NCBI GenBank assembly: GCA_944320955.1
Contig: CALUJL010000002.1
Span: 1-64,000, forward strand
Direction: 5' to 3'
Source of the DNA: an uncultured Bacteroidaceae bacterium
GTDB lineage: Bacteria; Bacteroidota; Bacteroidia; Bacteroidales; Bacteroidaceae
DNA length: 64,000 nt
Shown in pieces: positions 33,133 through 42,400 of this stretch. Within the stretch, counting starts at the first letter, position 1. The number at the start of each line of letters is the position of its first letter. Below the pieces are notes generated by a model. It saw only the letters and a program-made list of their open reading frames with translations. It was not told the DNA's origin and ran no database searches. The translations under genes and the position numbers were made by a program.

Positions 33133-34281
33133 TCAACACATACGCTCGATGTAGTCTTTGTATGTATAGGTACGGTAGATTTCAAGCCGGTTTCCGGTTG
33201 TCCAAAGAGCAATGGACGGATGGGCGATGCCGTTGAACATGTTGGTTTTTACGGTTGTATAGTGTATCATGTCTTCGAAAACGATGCGTTCCCCTACCTG
33301 AAGTTCGTGGTCGAAGCCCCAACTGCCGATGTAGTCGCCGCTCAGGCAGCTGTTTCCGCCCAGGCGGTAGACAAATTCGCCTTCCTGCGGAGTGGAAGAG
33401 GCTCCGCGCACGACAGGTTGGTAGGGCATTTCCAGGCAGTCGGGCATGTGGCAGGTGAAACTTACGTCGAGGATAGCTGTGCGGATGCCGCGGTTTTCCA
33501 CGATGTCGACCACGCTTGCCAGCAAAGTCCCCGTCTGCCAGACGAAGGCGGCGCCCGGTTCCAGTATGACCTGCAGATTAGGATAGCGCCGACGCAGGCC
33601 GGTGAGCAGGCTGACGAGCAGCGGCACGTTGTAGCCCTTGCGCGTCATGAGATGGCCGCCGCCCAAGTTGAGCCACTTCAGCAGCGGGAGCCACGGGCCG
33701 AAGTGCTCTTCTACGTGTGCGAGCATCTTCTCCAAGTCTTCGGCAGAGCTCTCGCAGAGCGTGTGGCAGTGGAATCCTTCGATGCCCTCGGGCAGGCGTC
33801 CTTGGGGCAGGAGGTCGGCTGTCACGCCGAAGCGGGTGCCCGGAGCGCAGGGGTTGTAGAGTTCGGTCTCCACCTCGGAGAATTCCGGATTGATGCGCAG
33901 GCCGCACGAGACGTGCCGTTCTCTGTAGTTCCGGACTTGCGGGTAGAAGCGTTCGTATTGCGAGAGGGAGTTGAACGTGATGTGGCTGCTTTTCTCCAGG
34001 AGGCCGGGGAAGTTTTCTTCCGTATAGGCGGGCGAGTAGGTATGGGGGCGGCTTTTGAATTTCTCCACAGCCATTTCCGCTTCATAGGGGGAGCTGGCCG
34101 TGCAGCCGTCCACGTATTCCCGGATGATGGGGAAAGCCTTCCAGAGGGCGAATGCCTTGAAGGCCATGATGATTTCGGCGCCGGACTGTTCCTTCACGCT
34201 GCGGATGAGCGACAGGTTGCGGCGCAGCAACTCTTCTTCCATGACGTAGCAGGGGGAGGGGACTTGGGAATAATCGACCAT
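33133..34281 (-). CDS. nspC: Carboxynorspermidine/carboxyspermidine decarboxylase
   Basis: The 382-residue PLP enzyme belongs to fold type III (alanine racemase/ODC class) and removes CO2 from carboxy(nor)spermidine, the last step of the alternative spermidine pathway. Landmarks are PCYVMEE near the start, the PLP lysine region IIMAFKAFALW, RINPEFSEVET, the FHCHTLCE segment, LNLGGGHLM, ILEPGAAFVW and the C-terminal NSCLSGDYIG loop containing the active-site cysteine. Length fits NspC. It stands between the tRNA cluster and rlmH on the same strand. Confidence 0.92.
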   Translation of the reverse strand: MVDYSQVPSPCYVMEEELLRRNLSLIRSVKEQSGAEIIMAFKAFALWKAFPIIREYVDGCTASSPYEAEMAVEKFKSRPHTYSPAYTEENFPGLLEKSSHITFNSLSQYERFYPQVRNYRERHVSCGLRINPEFSEVETELYNPCAPGTRFGVTADLLPQGRLPEGIEGFHCHTLCESSAEDLEKMLAHVEEHFGPWLPLLKWLNLGGGHLMTRKGYNVPLLVSLLTGLRRRYPNLQVILEPGAAFVWQTGTLLASVVDIVENRGIRTAILDVSFTCHMPDCLEMPYQPVVRGASSTPQEGEFVYRLGGNSCLSGDYIGSWGFDHELQVGERIVFEDMIHYTTVKTNMFNGIAHPSIALWTTGNRLEIYRTYTYKDYIERMC

Positions 34282-34316
34282 AGGAGGTAGCTATATATAA
34301 TAATGTGTGGGTGATT

Positions 34317-34790
34317 TTATTCGTGGTGGTAGGGCTGGTTGTGGAGAATGGTAAAGGCCCGGTAGAGTTGTTCGGCAAAGAGGAGGCGGATCATCTGGTG
34401 GGAGAAGGTCATCTGCGAGAGGGAGAGGGACTCCTTGGCCTGCGCCCTTACCGAGGGGCTGAAACCGTAGGGGCCGCCGACGAGGAAGACTATCCGCCGC
34501 GGGGCGCGATTGATGCGTGTCTGCAGCCAGGCGGCGAATTCCACGGAGCGCATCTCCCGTCCCCGTTCGTCGAGGAGGATGAGGTCATCGCCCGGCTGGA
34601 TTTGGCGGAGGATGAGTTTGCCCTCTTCTTCTTTCTGCTGTTCTTGGGTCAGGTTCTTCGTGTTTCGCAGGTCGGGTACAACCTCGATGCGAAAATCGGC
34701 ATAGTGCGAAAGCCGGGAGGTGTAGTCTTTCAAGCCTTCGGCAAAGTGCTTTTCCGTGGTTTTGCCCACAACGAGAAGAATGATCTTCAT
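34317..34790 (-). CDS. rlmH: 23S rRNA pseudouridine-1915 N3-methyltransferase
   Basis: The 157-residue SPOUT enzyme methylates pseudouridine 1915 of 23S rRNA using SAM. The ATG at 34790 gives the standard start MKIILLVVGKT. The knot region has IVFLVGGPYGFSPSV and SLSQMTFSHQMIRLLFAEQLYRA, ending NQPYHHE, as in RlmH proteins. A well-formed promoter lies 48 bases upstream of the start. Confidence 0.95.
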   Translation of the reverse strand: MKIILLVVGKTTEKHFAEGLKDYTSRLSHYADFRIEVVPDLRNTKNLTQEQQKEEEGKLILRQIQPGDDLILLDERGREMRSVEFAAWLQTRINRAPRRIVFLVGGPYGFSPSVRAQAKESLSLSQMTFSHQMIRLLFAEQLYRAFTILHNQPYHHE

Positions 34791-34837
34791 GTAGAAAATT
34801 CCGGTAGCGGGTGATTTTTTGTTACGTTTTCCGCTTG

Positions 34838-34869
34838 CAAAGGTAGTTTTTCCTGCCGATTTGTCCAAA
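34838..34869 (-). promoter_or_regulatory. Promoter of rlmH
   Basis: On the minus strand TTTG (34866-34869), 20 bases, TACCTTTG (34838-34845): full match to the -33/-7 consensus with correct spacing. Confidence 0.82.
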
Positions 34870-34912
34870 CCGGGTCGCGGCTTTGTCTGATTGGCCGTGG
34901 CGGTAAGAAGAT

Positions 34913-34948
34913 GCGGGCCGTACATCCTTGTCGAGATGTACGGCCCGC
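34913..34948 (-). terminator. Long hairpin after the clan GH-A-like gene
   Basis: Perfect 14-bp stem GCGGGCCGTACATC/GATGTACGGCCCGC (34913-34926, 34935-34948) with an 8-nt loop, 36 bases after the stop of the gene at 34985. The following minus-strand bases ATCTTCTT form only a weak U-run. Confidence 0.7.
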
Positions 34949-34984
34949 TATTATAAGGCTTCGTGGGGGAAGAGTCGTGGCATA

Positions 34985-37783
34985 TCAGTTTTCCACGAAG
35001 AAGCGGCAGACGATTTTTTCAGTCTTGTGCTCTATTTGCAGAATGTAGATGCCCGCAGGCAGCGCCGAGGTATCGACTGTCGTGTGGAGGCTGCCCTGGC
35101 TTTCCTGACGTTCTACGGCCGTTCCGGTAGAGTTGAAGATCGTAAGACGGGTCTTGCCCTGTTCGTCCGGGGCGGAGTAGTCCACGCTGAACGACTCCCG
35201 TGCGGGGCTCGGGCCGAAAGAGAGGCGTTTGCCTGCATCGTCGTCTGCTGTTTCCTCGAGAGCATCGGGGCGGTTTTCGGCCAGTTGGGCTGCTTCGGCA
35301 TCGGAGAGGGCGTAGTTGTAGACGCGGAGGTCGTCGATTTTTCCGGAGAAGAAGGGTGTCTCCTTGTCTTGCCCGCGGCCGACGTAGTTGAGTATGAAGT
35401 TGAAGTCGGAGGGCTTCAGCGTGATTTTCTGCGAAGCGAAGAGCTTTTCGCCGTCCAGATAGTAGGTCAGGGCAGAACTGTCGATGCTCACTACCGTGTG
35501 TACCCATCTTCCCTGGGGAAGTACTCCCGTCAGGACCGTTTGCTCTTCATCCCCGTTGCGGAAGACGAACTCCATCCGTCCGCTGTTGTTGCGCGGGGTA
35601 AGATAGAACTGGAGGTCTCCGCCATCGCCGAAGTCGAAAATCCGTTCGTTCGAGCGGCTTCCGTCCCACCATACCCATGCGGCCATCGTGAGCGCCTTAT
35701 GTCGGGCAATGAGCGTGGGCAGTTGTACGAAAGTCTCTTCTCCGTCCATCGCGAGGGCCTGCTCGCCGTTTTTGCCTTCGGTGTACGACTCGCCGGAGGG
35801 CGCAGCGCCGTGGTTGCCGTTGGGCGTGGCGTCTTGCAGATTACCCTCGAAAGCCAGGCGCATGAGCAGGGTGTTTCCGCCGGCCGGGCTGCAGGAGATT
35901 TCTTCGGAGTAGTCGGATAGGTTGGTGGAGTTGTCCTCGGTCTTGAGCGCGTAGTAGTAGGTCTTGCCGGCTTCGGCCTTGTTGTCCGTAAAGGTGGTGT
36001 CCTCTATGCCGCGTGCGATGAGGTCGTAGGGGCCTCCTGCCTGCTCGGAGCGGAATACGGCATAGGCCTTGGCGTCGATGGAGGTGCTTCCCTTCCAGTT
36101 GAGGCCTACGGCAGCAGGCAGTGCCGTGGCGGTCAGTCCGGTGGGGGCTGCGGGGGCGGTAAACTCCACTCGGTTCCCGACGGGAATGAAGCGCCAGAGC
36201 TGGCAGTTTTCTCCCGTTTTCTCAGCTTGCTGCACGGCGGCCCCGTCCGTCTTGCTGCCGCCGGCCACTTCGAGGTAGAGCCCGCTGTGGCGGCTGCGGA
36301 TGTAGAACCATCCGTCGCCGGCGTATTCCAGCACCCACTGCTGGTTGGTCCCGGTGCCGGCAGTGTAGATGATGATGCCGCCGCCTTCTTCGAGCGACCA
36401 GTTGAGCAGGTCGATGTTCATCTTGCTGAAGTCGGAATAGATGCTGTAGTAGCTGAAGTCGCCGCCTACGCGGGAGTCTACGGGGCGCACGGTCCAGTGC
36501 TGGTAGTCGTAGGCCCGGTTCGATTGTTGCACGATGCTGCTGCCGGAGCTGGCCGAGCCGCCGCTGAGGGTCATGACCTTCATGCTTCCCCGGTTGGCTA
36601 TGAGGTACTCGCCGTCGATGACGGGCTGTATGTCGTCGCCCCACGTCACGTTGATGACGCGCTCGGCGCTGGGCTGGTCCACCTGGTAGCCCGTTCCGCC
36701 GGGAATCTCAAGGGTAAACTCGCGCTGGGGGCCGTGTCCGTCGAAGTAGACGTCGCGCTCCTGCGAGACGAAGCGGTACGACGTGGTCGCGGCCTGGCGC
36801 TCCGAGGCTCCGCCGAAGGCCTGTACCTTGCCGTCGGGGGTGCGGTAGACGGAAGCCGCTGTCCAGTTGGGGCGGTGTTCGGCATAGGCCAGGCGCTGGC
36901 CATCGGTGGCTTTGCAGAATTCGCCGCGCGCATACTCGGCCGAGCCCCACCAGATGCCGGTCTGCAGGCCGTATTCGGAGCCTACCATGGCTTCCATCAC
37001 GTTGTGGAGTTCGTCGTTTGTGGCGTGGCGGCCGTCGGCGCGCACGGTCTGGAAGAACTCGGCGTAGTGGTCGAAGGTACCGGCGAGCTGGTGCGTATTG
37101 CCTTCGTCGAGCTGGTCGCGGAGGTAGGTGTAGTATTCGAGGGCGCGGTCGGTGTTGAGCGTGTTGCCTCCGGAGATGCGTATGCTGTCGAAAGCCGGCA
37201 TCCGGCGCAGCTCTTCGGCTATGTGGTAGAAGTCTTCGAGCGTTCCCTGCCCGGTCTCGGTGAGGTCGGGCTCGTTGAAGGGAGATACCGTCACCACTTT
37301 CCGTCCGGCGGCTTCGTGGTGGCGGCGGGTCACGTCGATGAGTTCGGCCCAGTGCTTCGGGTTTCCCTTAAAGTAGGGGGAGATGGAGGGATGGTCGCAG
37401 TTGAGTACCACCTGGGTGTGGGGCGGCAGCAGGCTGATGATGTCCAGCCGCTCGTTGAGCCGTCCGAGTTCGTAGGGTTTCAGCTCGCCGTCGACCAGGG
37501 AGTCCGTGGGGGTGAAAGAAGAGCGGACTACGTCTACGGTCTCCGGGTTCATGAATCGCATGCCGCGCACTACGTTGTCGCGGCTGAGCCAGGCCAGGTC
37601 CAGTCCCCAGGTGATGGGTTTGTTCTCGCCGGGGGCGGAGAGGAGGAAGGGGACGGTGCGGTCGGCCGGGGCTTGTGCTTCCGTGTGGCTGCTGGCGCTG
37701 GGCGTCTGGGCCGCAAGGGGAGCGGTGCCCAGAGTTGCCAGGCAGCAGGAAAGAAGCAGGGAGAGGGTTGTTTTTTTCATCAT
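34985..37783 (-). CDS. Multidomain secreted glycoside hydrolase (clan GH-A-like) with ricin, FN3, LamG and sorting domains
   Basis: This 932-residue protein has a signal peptide (APLAAQ) and a TIM-barrel-like region with VVTVSPFNEPD, the NEP motif of clan GH-A (E171 as likely acid/base) and VGSEYG (E270) as possible nucleophile; GH30 is the nearest family I can suggest. Next come a ricin-like beta-trefoil (about 395-535, with QHW, QQWVLEY, CQLWRFIPV), an FN3 domain (about 545-635), a LamG/concanavalin-type domain (about 640-835) and a C-terminal Por/T9SS type A-like sorting domain (LSFGPSPARESFSV, LPAGIYILQIE). It is probably a surface enzyme acting on a complex glycan; the substrate is unknown. 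It is last in an operon with mmcQ-like and thioredoxin genes. Confidence 0.75.
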   Translation of the reverse strand: MMKKTTLSLLLSCCLATLGTAPLAAQTPSASSHTEAQAPADRTVPFLLSAPGENKPITWGLDLAWLSRDNVVRGMRFMNPETVDVVRSSFTPTDSLVDGELKPYELGRLNERLDIISLLPPHTQVVLNCDHPSISPYFKGNPKHWAELIDVTRRHHEAAGRKVVTVSPFNEPDLTETGQGTLEDFYHIAEELRRMPAFDSIRISGGNTLNTDRALEYYTYLRDQLDEGNTHQLAGTFDHYAEFFQTVRADGRHATNDELHNVMEAMVGSEYGLQTGIWWGSAEYARGEFCKATDGQRLAYAEHRPNWTAASVYRTPDGKVQAFGGASERQAATTSYRFVSQERDVYFDGHGPQREFTLEIPGGTGYQVDQPSAERVINVTWGDDIQPVIDGEYLIANRGSMKVMTLSGGSASSGSSIVQQSNRAYDYQHWTVRPVDSRVGGDFSYYSIYSDFSKMNIDLLNWSLEEGGGIIIYTAGTGTNQQWVLEYAGDGWFYIRSRHSGLYLEVAGGSKTDGAAVQQAEKTGENCQLWRFIPVGNRVEFTAPAAPTGLTATALPAAVGLNWKGSTSIDAKAYAVFRSEQAGGPYDLIARGIEDTTFTDNKAEAGKTYYYALKTEDNSTNLSDYSEEISCSPAGGNTLLMRLAFEGNLQDATPNGNHGAAPSGESYTEGKNGEQALAMDGEETFVQLPTLIARHKALTMAAWVWWDGSRSNERIFDFGDGGDLQFYLTPRNNSGRMEFVFRNGDEEQTVLTGVLPQGRWVHTVVSIDSSALTYYLDGEKLFASQKITLKPSDFNFILNYVGRGQDKETPFFSGKIDDLRVYNYALSDAEAAQLAENRPDALEETADDDAGKRLSFGPSPARESFSVDYSAPDEQGKTRLTIFNSTGTAVERQESQGSLHTTVDTSALPAGIYILQIEHKTEKIVCRFFVEN

Positions 37784-37810
37784 ATAGTTAGGTGTATTTT
37801 TTAGAAGTGT

Positions 37811-38176
37811 CTATTGTATGGTGAGTATCTCGGAGTGTTCTTGTTTCTGCCTGCGGGGCATTTTCTTTACCACCTCGGCGTAGCTGTGGCGGATGAGGCT
37901 TTGTATCAGGCTGTCCGGCAGTTCGCCGGAGAGACTCACCTGGTTCCAGTATTTTTTGTTCATGTGCCAGGCGCCTTTTATCTCGGGGTGGGCGTCCCGG
38001 AGCTCCAGGGCATAGTCCGGGGCGCACTTCAGCACGAACCATTCGGTGTCCTCCAAATCGATCATGGCGAATATCTTTCCGAGAATGCGGAAAGCAAGTG
38101 TCGTCTCGTCGAAGGGGAAGTCTTCCGTGGCCAGCGGCAGGGAGAGGCAGTAGTCCCGTATGGTTTCTATGTTCAT
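37811..38176 (-). CDS. MmcQ/YjbR family protein
   Basis: The start at 38176 gives 121 residues beginning MNIETIRDYCLSLP; an upstream in-frame start adds eleven unrelated residues. Family signs are EDFPFDETTLAFRILGKIFA, FVLKCAPDYALELRD, GAWHMNKKYWNQVSL and the end HSYAEVVKKMP. YjbR proteins have a small alpha/beta fold related to DNA-binding modules; the role is unknown. It follows the thioredoxin gene by seven bases. Confidence 0.88.
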   Translation of the reverse strand: MNIETIRDYCLSLPLATEDFPFDETTLAFRILGKIFAMIDLEDTEWFVLKCAPDYALELRDAHPEIKGAWHMNKKYWNQVSLSGELPDSLIQSLIRHSYAEVVKKMPRRQKQEHSEILTIQ

Positions 38177-38183
38177 GGGGTGG

Positions 38184-38483
38184 TCATTGCAGAAACGGGG
38201 TGAGCGCATCGATCAGGCCGGCTTTGGACATCATGCCGCTCTGCCGCCAGAGTACTTGCCGGTTGCGCATGAGCAGCAGGGTGGGCACGGCCTGTATGCC
38301 GTATTGGCCGGCGGTCTGCTCGTTTTTGTCCACGTCTATCTTGATGATGCGCAGTTTGTCGCCCAGTTCGGCTTTCACTTGTTCCAGTACGGGGTGCATC
38401 GCCCGGCAGGGCTGGCACCAGGTGGCGAAGAAATCCACCAGCACCGGCCGGTCTCCTGAGATTACGTCGTAGAAAGTTTCCAT
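38184..38483 (-). CDS. trxA: Thioredoxin
   Basis: The 99-residue protein is a single thioredoxin domain with active site WCQPC (22-26) rather than WCGPC, the buried Asp region VLVDFFATW and the cis-Pro loop AVPTLLL. A Gln between the cysteines is seen in several Bacteroidetes thioredoxins and should change redox potential somewhat. No signal peptide, so cytosolic. It lies between the DUF169 and mmcQ-like genes in one operon. Confidence 0.93.
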   Translation of the reverse strand: METFYDVISGDRPVLVDFFATWCQPCRAMHPVLEQVKAELGDKLRIIKIDVDKNEQTAGQYGIQAVPTLLLMRNRQVLWRQSGMMSKAGLIDALTPFLQ

Positions 38484-38516
38484 GATTCCTAGTCTTGATT
38501 GTTCTTGTCCGGTTTC

Positions 38517-39233
38517 CTATTGTATCTTGCCTTCGATTCGTTTTCGTACTGCGGAGTAGGCTTTGCGGAACAGCGCCGATCGCTCCATGGTCTGCATCAT
38601 CTCCTTGAAGCGGCATACCGGCAGGGTGAATGTCAGTTCGTCTTTCGGGACGAGCAGGCGTGCCGACGGGTCAAGCATGCCGATGAAGCAGCGGCGGCCG
38701 CCGGAGGCGTTCTCTTTTGCGGCAAAGGTCACGATGCTGCAGCAGCCTGAGGCGAAAGGGACGCATACGGCATCGGCGTCGTTGTTGTCATAGAATGCCC
38801 ACGAGCACAGGCCGGAGAGCACATCGGGCGTGGCGAAGAAGAGTATGCCCTCTGCCTCGTCCGGGTCTTCCAGCTGGTCCAGCCGCACGAAGTTGAGGTA
38901 GGGTTTCTCCGAAAGGCGGATGCCGAGCCGGCCGATGTAGTCCTCTACTTGTTCGCGGGTCTGCTTGTAGTGCTCCACTTCGGCCACGAACGCCGGTACC
39001 CGCTCGGGCATGGGCGCAAAGGCGGTGTAGAGGCTTCCTCCGCCGCACTGTACGTTGCCGGCCGTGAGCGTCAGGGGCTCTCCGTCGCATACCTTGCGTA
39101 TCGCGCCGACGATGCAGCGCGGTATTTTTCTTACTTCCGTGGCGGCCCGGTCGCTGTAGCCGAAAGCGACGGGGAGGGGCGTGCTTTCTCCGAAAGCTTC
39201 CCGGTAGCGGGCTATGAATTCCGGTAGGGTCAT
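38517..39233 (-). CDS. DUF169 family protein
   Basis: The 238-residue cytosolic protein matches the DUF169 pattern: PLPVAFGYSD near the start, a Cys-containing LTAGNVQCGGG, YLNFVRLDQLEDPDEAEGILFFATPDVLSG, and the late VPFASGCCSIVTFA and GMLDPSARLLVPKDELTFTLP. DUF169 proteins are widespread in anaerobes, with no established function. It is first in the operon with trxA, mmcQ-like and the GH-A-like gene. Confidence 0.85.
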   Translation of the reverse strand: MTLPEFIARYREAFGESTPLPVAFGYSDRAATEVRKIPRCIVGAIRKVCDGEPLTLTAGNVQCGGGSLYTAFAPMPERVPAFVAEVEHYKQTREQVEDYIGRLGIRLSEKPYLNFVRLDQLEDPDEAEGILFFATPDVLSGLCSWAFYDNNDADAVCVPFASGCCSIVTFAAKENASGGRRCFIGMLDPSARLLVPKDELTFTLPVCRFKEMMQTMERSALFRKAYSAVRKRIEGKIQ

Positions 39234-39392
39234 AGTGTTTCTCCTGTTGTCTGTTTCGGGTGTCTTGCTGCCGCTTTTCTCTTGGTGCCTGCGGCTGATT
39301 GGGCAAACTGATGCAATAATACGGATTTTTTCTGTAAGGGGACTTCTTTTGCCCTGATGATTTTTCCGATTTTGTTTTTATGGCAGCAAAAG

Positions 39393-39429
39393 AAGCCGCC
39401 TGCGCCGGGGATGCCCGGGCAGGCGGCTT
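39393..39429 (-). terminator. Rho-independent terminator of the large GH127 gene
   Basis: Perfect 11-bp stem AAGCCGCCTGC/GCAGGCGGCTT (39393-39403, 39419-39429) with an extra inner CCGGGG/CCCGG pairing, followed on the minus strand by CTTTTGC. It lies 28 bases after the stop of the gene at 39457. Confidence 0.8.
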
Positions 39430-39456
39430 GAATAAATCGGATATAGCCGCAGTGTC

Positions 39457-42400
39457 TTATTCAGCCGCGGGAGCGGGGTTGAGGGTGGACTTCAGGCGGC
39501 TGACGGCATTGTCTATCATGTCGTGCGTGCCGCTTCCGTCGCTCACGTACTTCACTACCATTTCGGCATAGGCTATGGTTTCCTTCAGTTGGGCCGCATC
39601 GGCTTCCGGCAGGGCGGAGGCATCGGTTGCCTTGGCCTTGGCGAGCAGGGGAGAGAGTTCGGCGAGGTCTTCGAGCTCGGGCAGGTTGCCGGGACGCATG
39701 GTGTTGATGGCTGCGTTCAGGGCGCCGGCGGCGGCGTTGACTTCGTCCTGGTTGTAGTTCTTTCCGCTGTTGTCATAGACCTGCTGCGCCTTGCCGGTTT
39801 GTTCCATCAGGCGTGCGTAGGCATGGGGTGCCCACGGGGCATATTCCGGAACTTTCACGGCCATTGCGTTCCAAGCCTCCTGGGCGGCCTTGCGTTCCTT
39901 GGCCAGGGCGAGCAGTTCGGCCAGGGTCATGCGGTCTATCTGTCCTGTGCCGACGAGGGCTTCCTCGGCCTTGGCGAGCGCCAGGCGCTGGCGGTCGATC
40001 TGGATTTGGTCGGTGCTGTTGGCAGAAACTTCGCGGGCTTCGGCGAGTGCCTTCTGGAAGGTTTCGTAGGAATCCCAGGTGTATTCTGCAGCGGCCTTGC
40101 TGCCGGCTTCGGCTATGGCTGCGTCGAGCAGCGACTTGTCGGCCTTTTTGTTGGGCTTCAGGCCGGCTATGGCTGCGTCGAGGGCGGCTATCCGGGCTTC
40201 GAACTGGGCGGGTTCGAGATTGGTGGCGTCCACGATGGCTTCGCTTGCGGCGATTTCTTCGCTCAGGGCCTTGAAGGTTTTCTTCTTATAGTTGCCTTCC
40301 TGGAAAATCCGGGCTTCTTCTATCTTGTCGGCCAGCTGCTCCTTGACTTCGGCGCAGGGGTCGCCGAGCAGGTTGATGCGGAAGTAGTGGGTCAGGTGCT
40401 CGTCTTCGTAGTAGTCGGGGACGAAGGTCCTGCCGTCGAGCGTGAGGGTATAGAGGTTTCCTCCCAGCCCGGGCGCGCCCTGCTGCGGCGGATTGGCCGT
40501 GATGTCGTGCAGGTCGGAGGCAATGTCGAGGGTGGCTTCCTGCCAACTGTCCACATCGGTGGCCACCATGGCCAGTGGCCCGTACATCAGCGTGCCGGTC
40601 CACATGGGGTCGAATGCGGTCTTCGTCTCGTTCTTGCCCGTGGCGGCGGTCTCCAGCTTGTCGGGGCCGAAGTCGATATGTTTGCTGAAAGGCATGGTGA
40701 CTTCTACTACATCCGACGTGCTCCACTGGCGGGCGGGAATCGTCACGTAGCTGCTCGGCCGGTAGTGGGTGGCCACGGACTGGCCGTTCAGCTTGATGTC
40801 GAAGCCGCTTGTGGCCCAATACGGCACGCGGAACTTCAGCGCAAAGCGTGCGGAGCCTTCAAGAATGCGGATTGTGCTCTGCTCCGCCGGCCACTGGCAC
40901 TCCTGCTGGAGAACGATGCCCTTGGCATCCCACGTCAGGGTGGTAGGCATGTAGAGGCCTACCCACAGGGCGGTGTCGTTGACGAAGTAGGTGGCTTCCT
41001 GGTACTTCACGTGGTTTTCCGATCCGGTGCCGCCGCAGCAGGACGAACCGGGCGTCTCGTTTCCCCAGGCTTTCGGCGAGTCCAGGCCGACGGCGTAGTG
41101 GTACGTGGTCTGGTAGTGCAGGGGATTGAGCGAGCCTACCAGTTGATTGTATAGGACACGCTCGTAATAGTCCATATACTCGGCCTCGTCCGGATTGAAG
41201 CAGTTGAGGTCTTTTGTCAACTTGGCCAGGTTGTAGGCACAACACGTCTCGTTTATCGTAGGCGAGGGGTATAAGTTTCCTTCCCGGTCTGAGGTTACGT
41301 TGGTTGCCATGCTCAGGATCTGGGAATACGGCTGGCGGAACATTTCTCCGTTGCCCACTCCGCCGGGAGAGTAGCGGTAGCGCCCTTGGATCATGTTCCA
41401 GAAATTCTCGGAAACGTTGTAGTAGTAGGGATTTCTGTTGCCGCGGAAGATGCGGAGCGAGCCCACGATCATGGGAATGTGCTGGTTGGCGTGGCGCGTG
41501 CGTATGTCGTCGACGTTCTTGGAGAGGGGGTCGTAGAAGGCGGGGCTGTCGAAATAGGTGGCGGCCTGCAGGAGGCGTTCTTTCTCGGTGGGGTCTTTCA
41601 CCATTTCGGACAGGCGGGCCAGCGATTCGCTCATGCCTCCCACTTCTCCGGCTATGTACATGTTCCACATCTCGTAGCGGTTGCCGGGCTTGGCGCGGCG
41701 CTCTTCTTTGGTCCCGTCGGTCTTGACGTAGGTGCGGTAGTGCATGCGGTTCCAAACCCACAGGCCCATGTCTTTGGCCACGAGCAGGGCTTTGTCGGCT
41801 ATTGCGGGGTCGTCCACGTACGTCGCTATGTCGATGAGCCCGGCCAGCTGCTTGTGGATGGAATAATAGGGAGCCCAAACCCAGTTTTCATTGTTGTATC
41901 CGCGGTACATCTCGATGAGGGCGGCGTGCTGGGCGGGTATGGCGTTGATATATCCGTAGCCGTATTTCTTGCAATCCTTCTTATATTGGTCGAAATCGGC
42001 CCACGTCCCCTTCAGGTTGCGCAGCTCCTCTTCGGGGGCGAAGTCGCGCGCTTCCCAGTAGCGGCCGAGCTTTTCGTTCCATACGAAGGTGAGCTCCTGG
42101 CATTCGCGCAGGGTATTGACCATTTCGCGCATGTTGTTGCGCAGGATTTCCTTCTGTTCCGGGTCTTGGGTGCTGGCGAAGGCGAAGGCCAGGGCCGACA
42201 TGTAGTGGCCCGAGCCGTGTCCTTTCAGTTTTGTGGTGGGGGAGTCCCAGCCGTCAGCCACGGGATACCCTTCGGTGCTGAGGCCGTAGGTGTCGCGGTA
42301 GTTGTAGAGTTGTTGTTTTACGTCCCAGCTGCAGATGGTCCGGATGGCCAGTTCGCGGTTGGAGGTGAGGCGGTTTTGTCCCTCGACGCGTACCTTGTTG

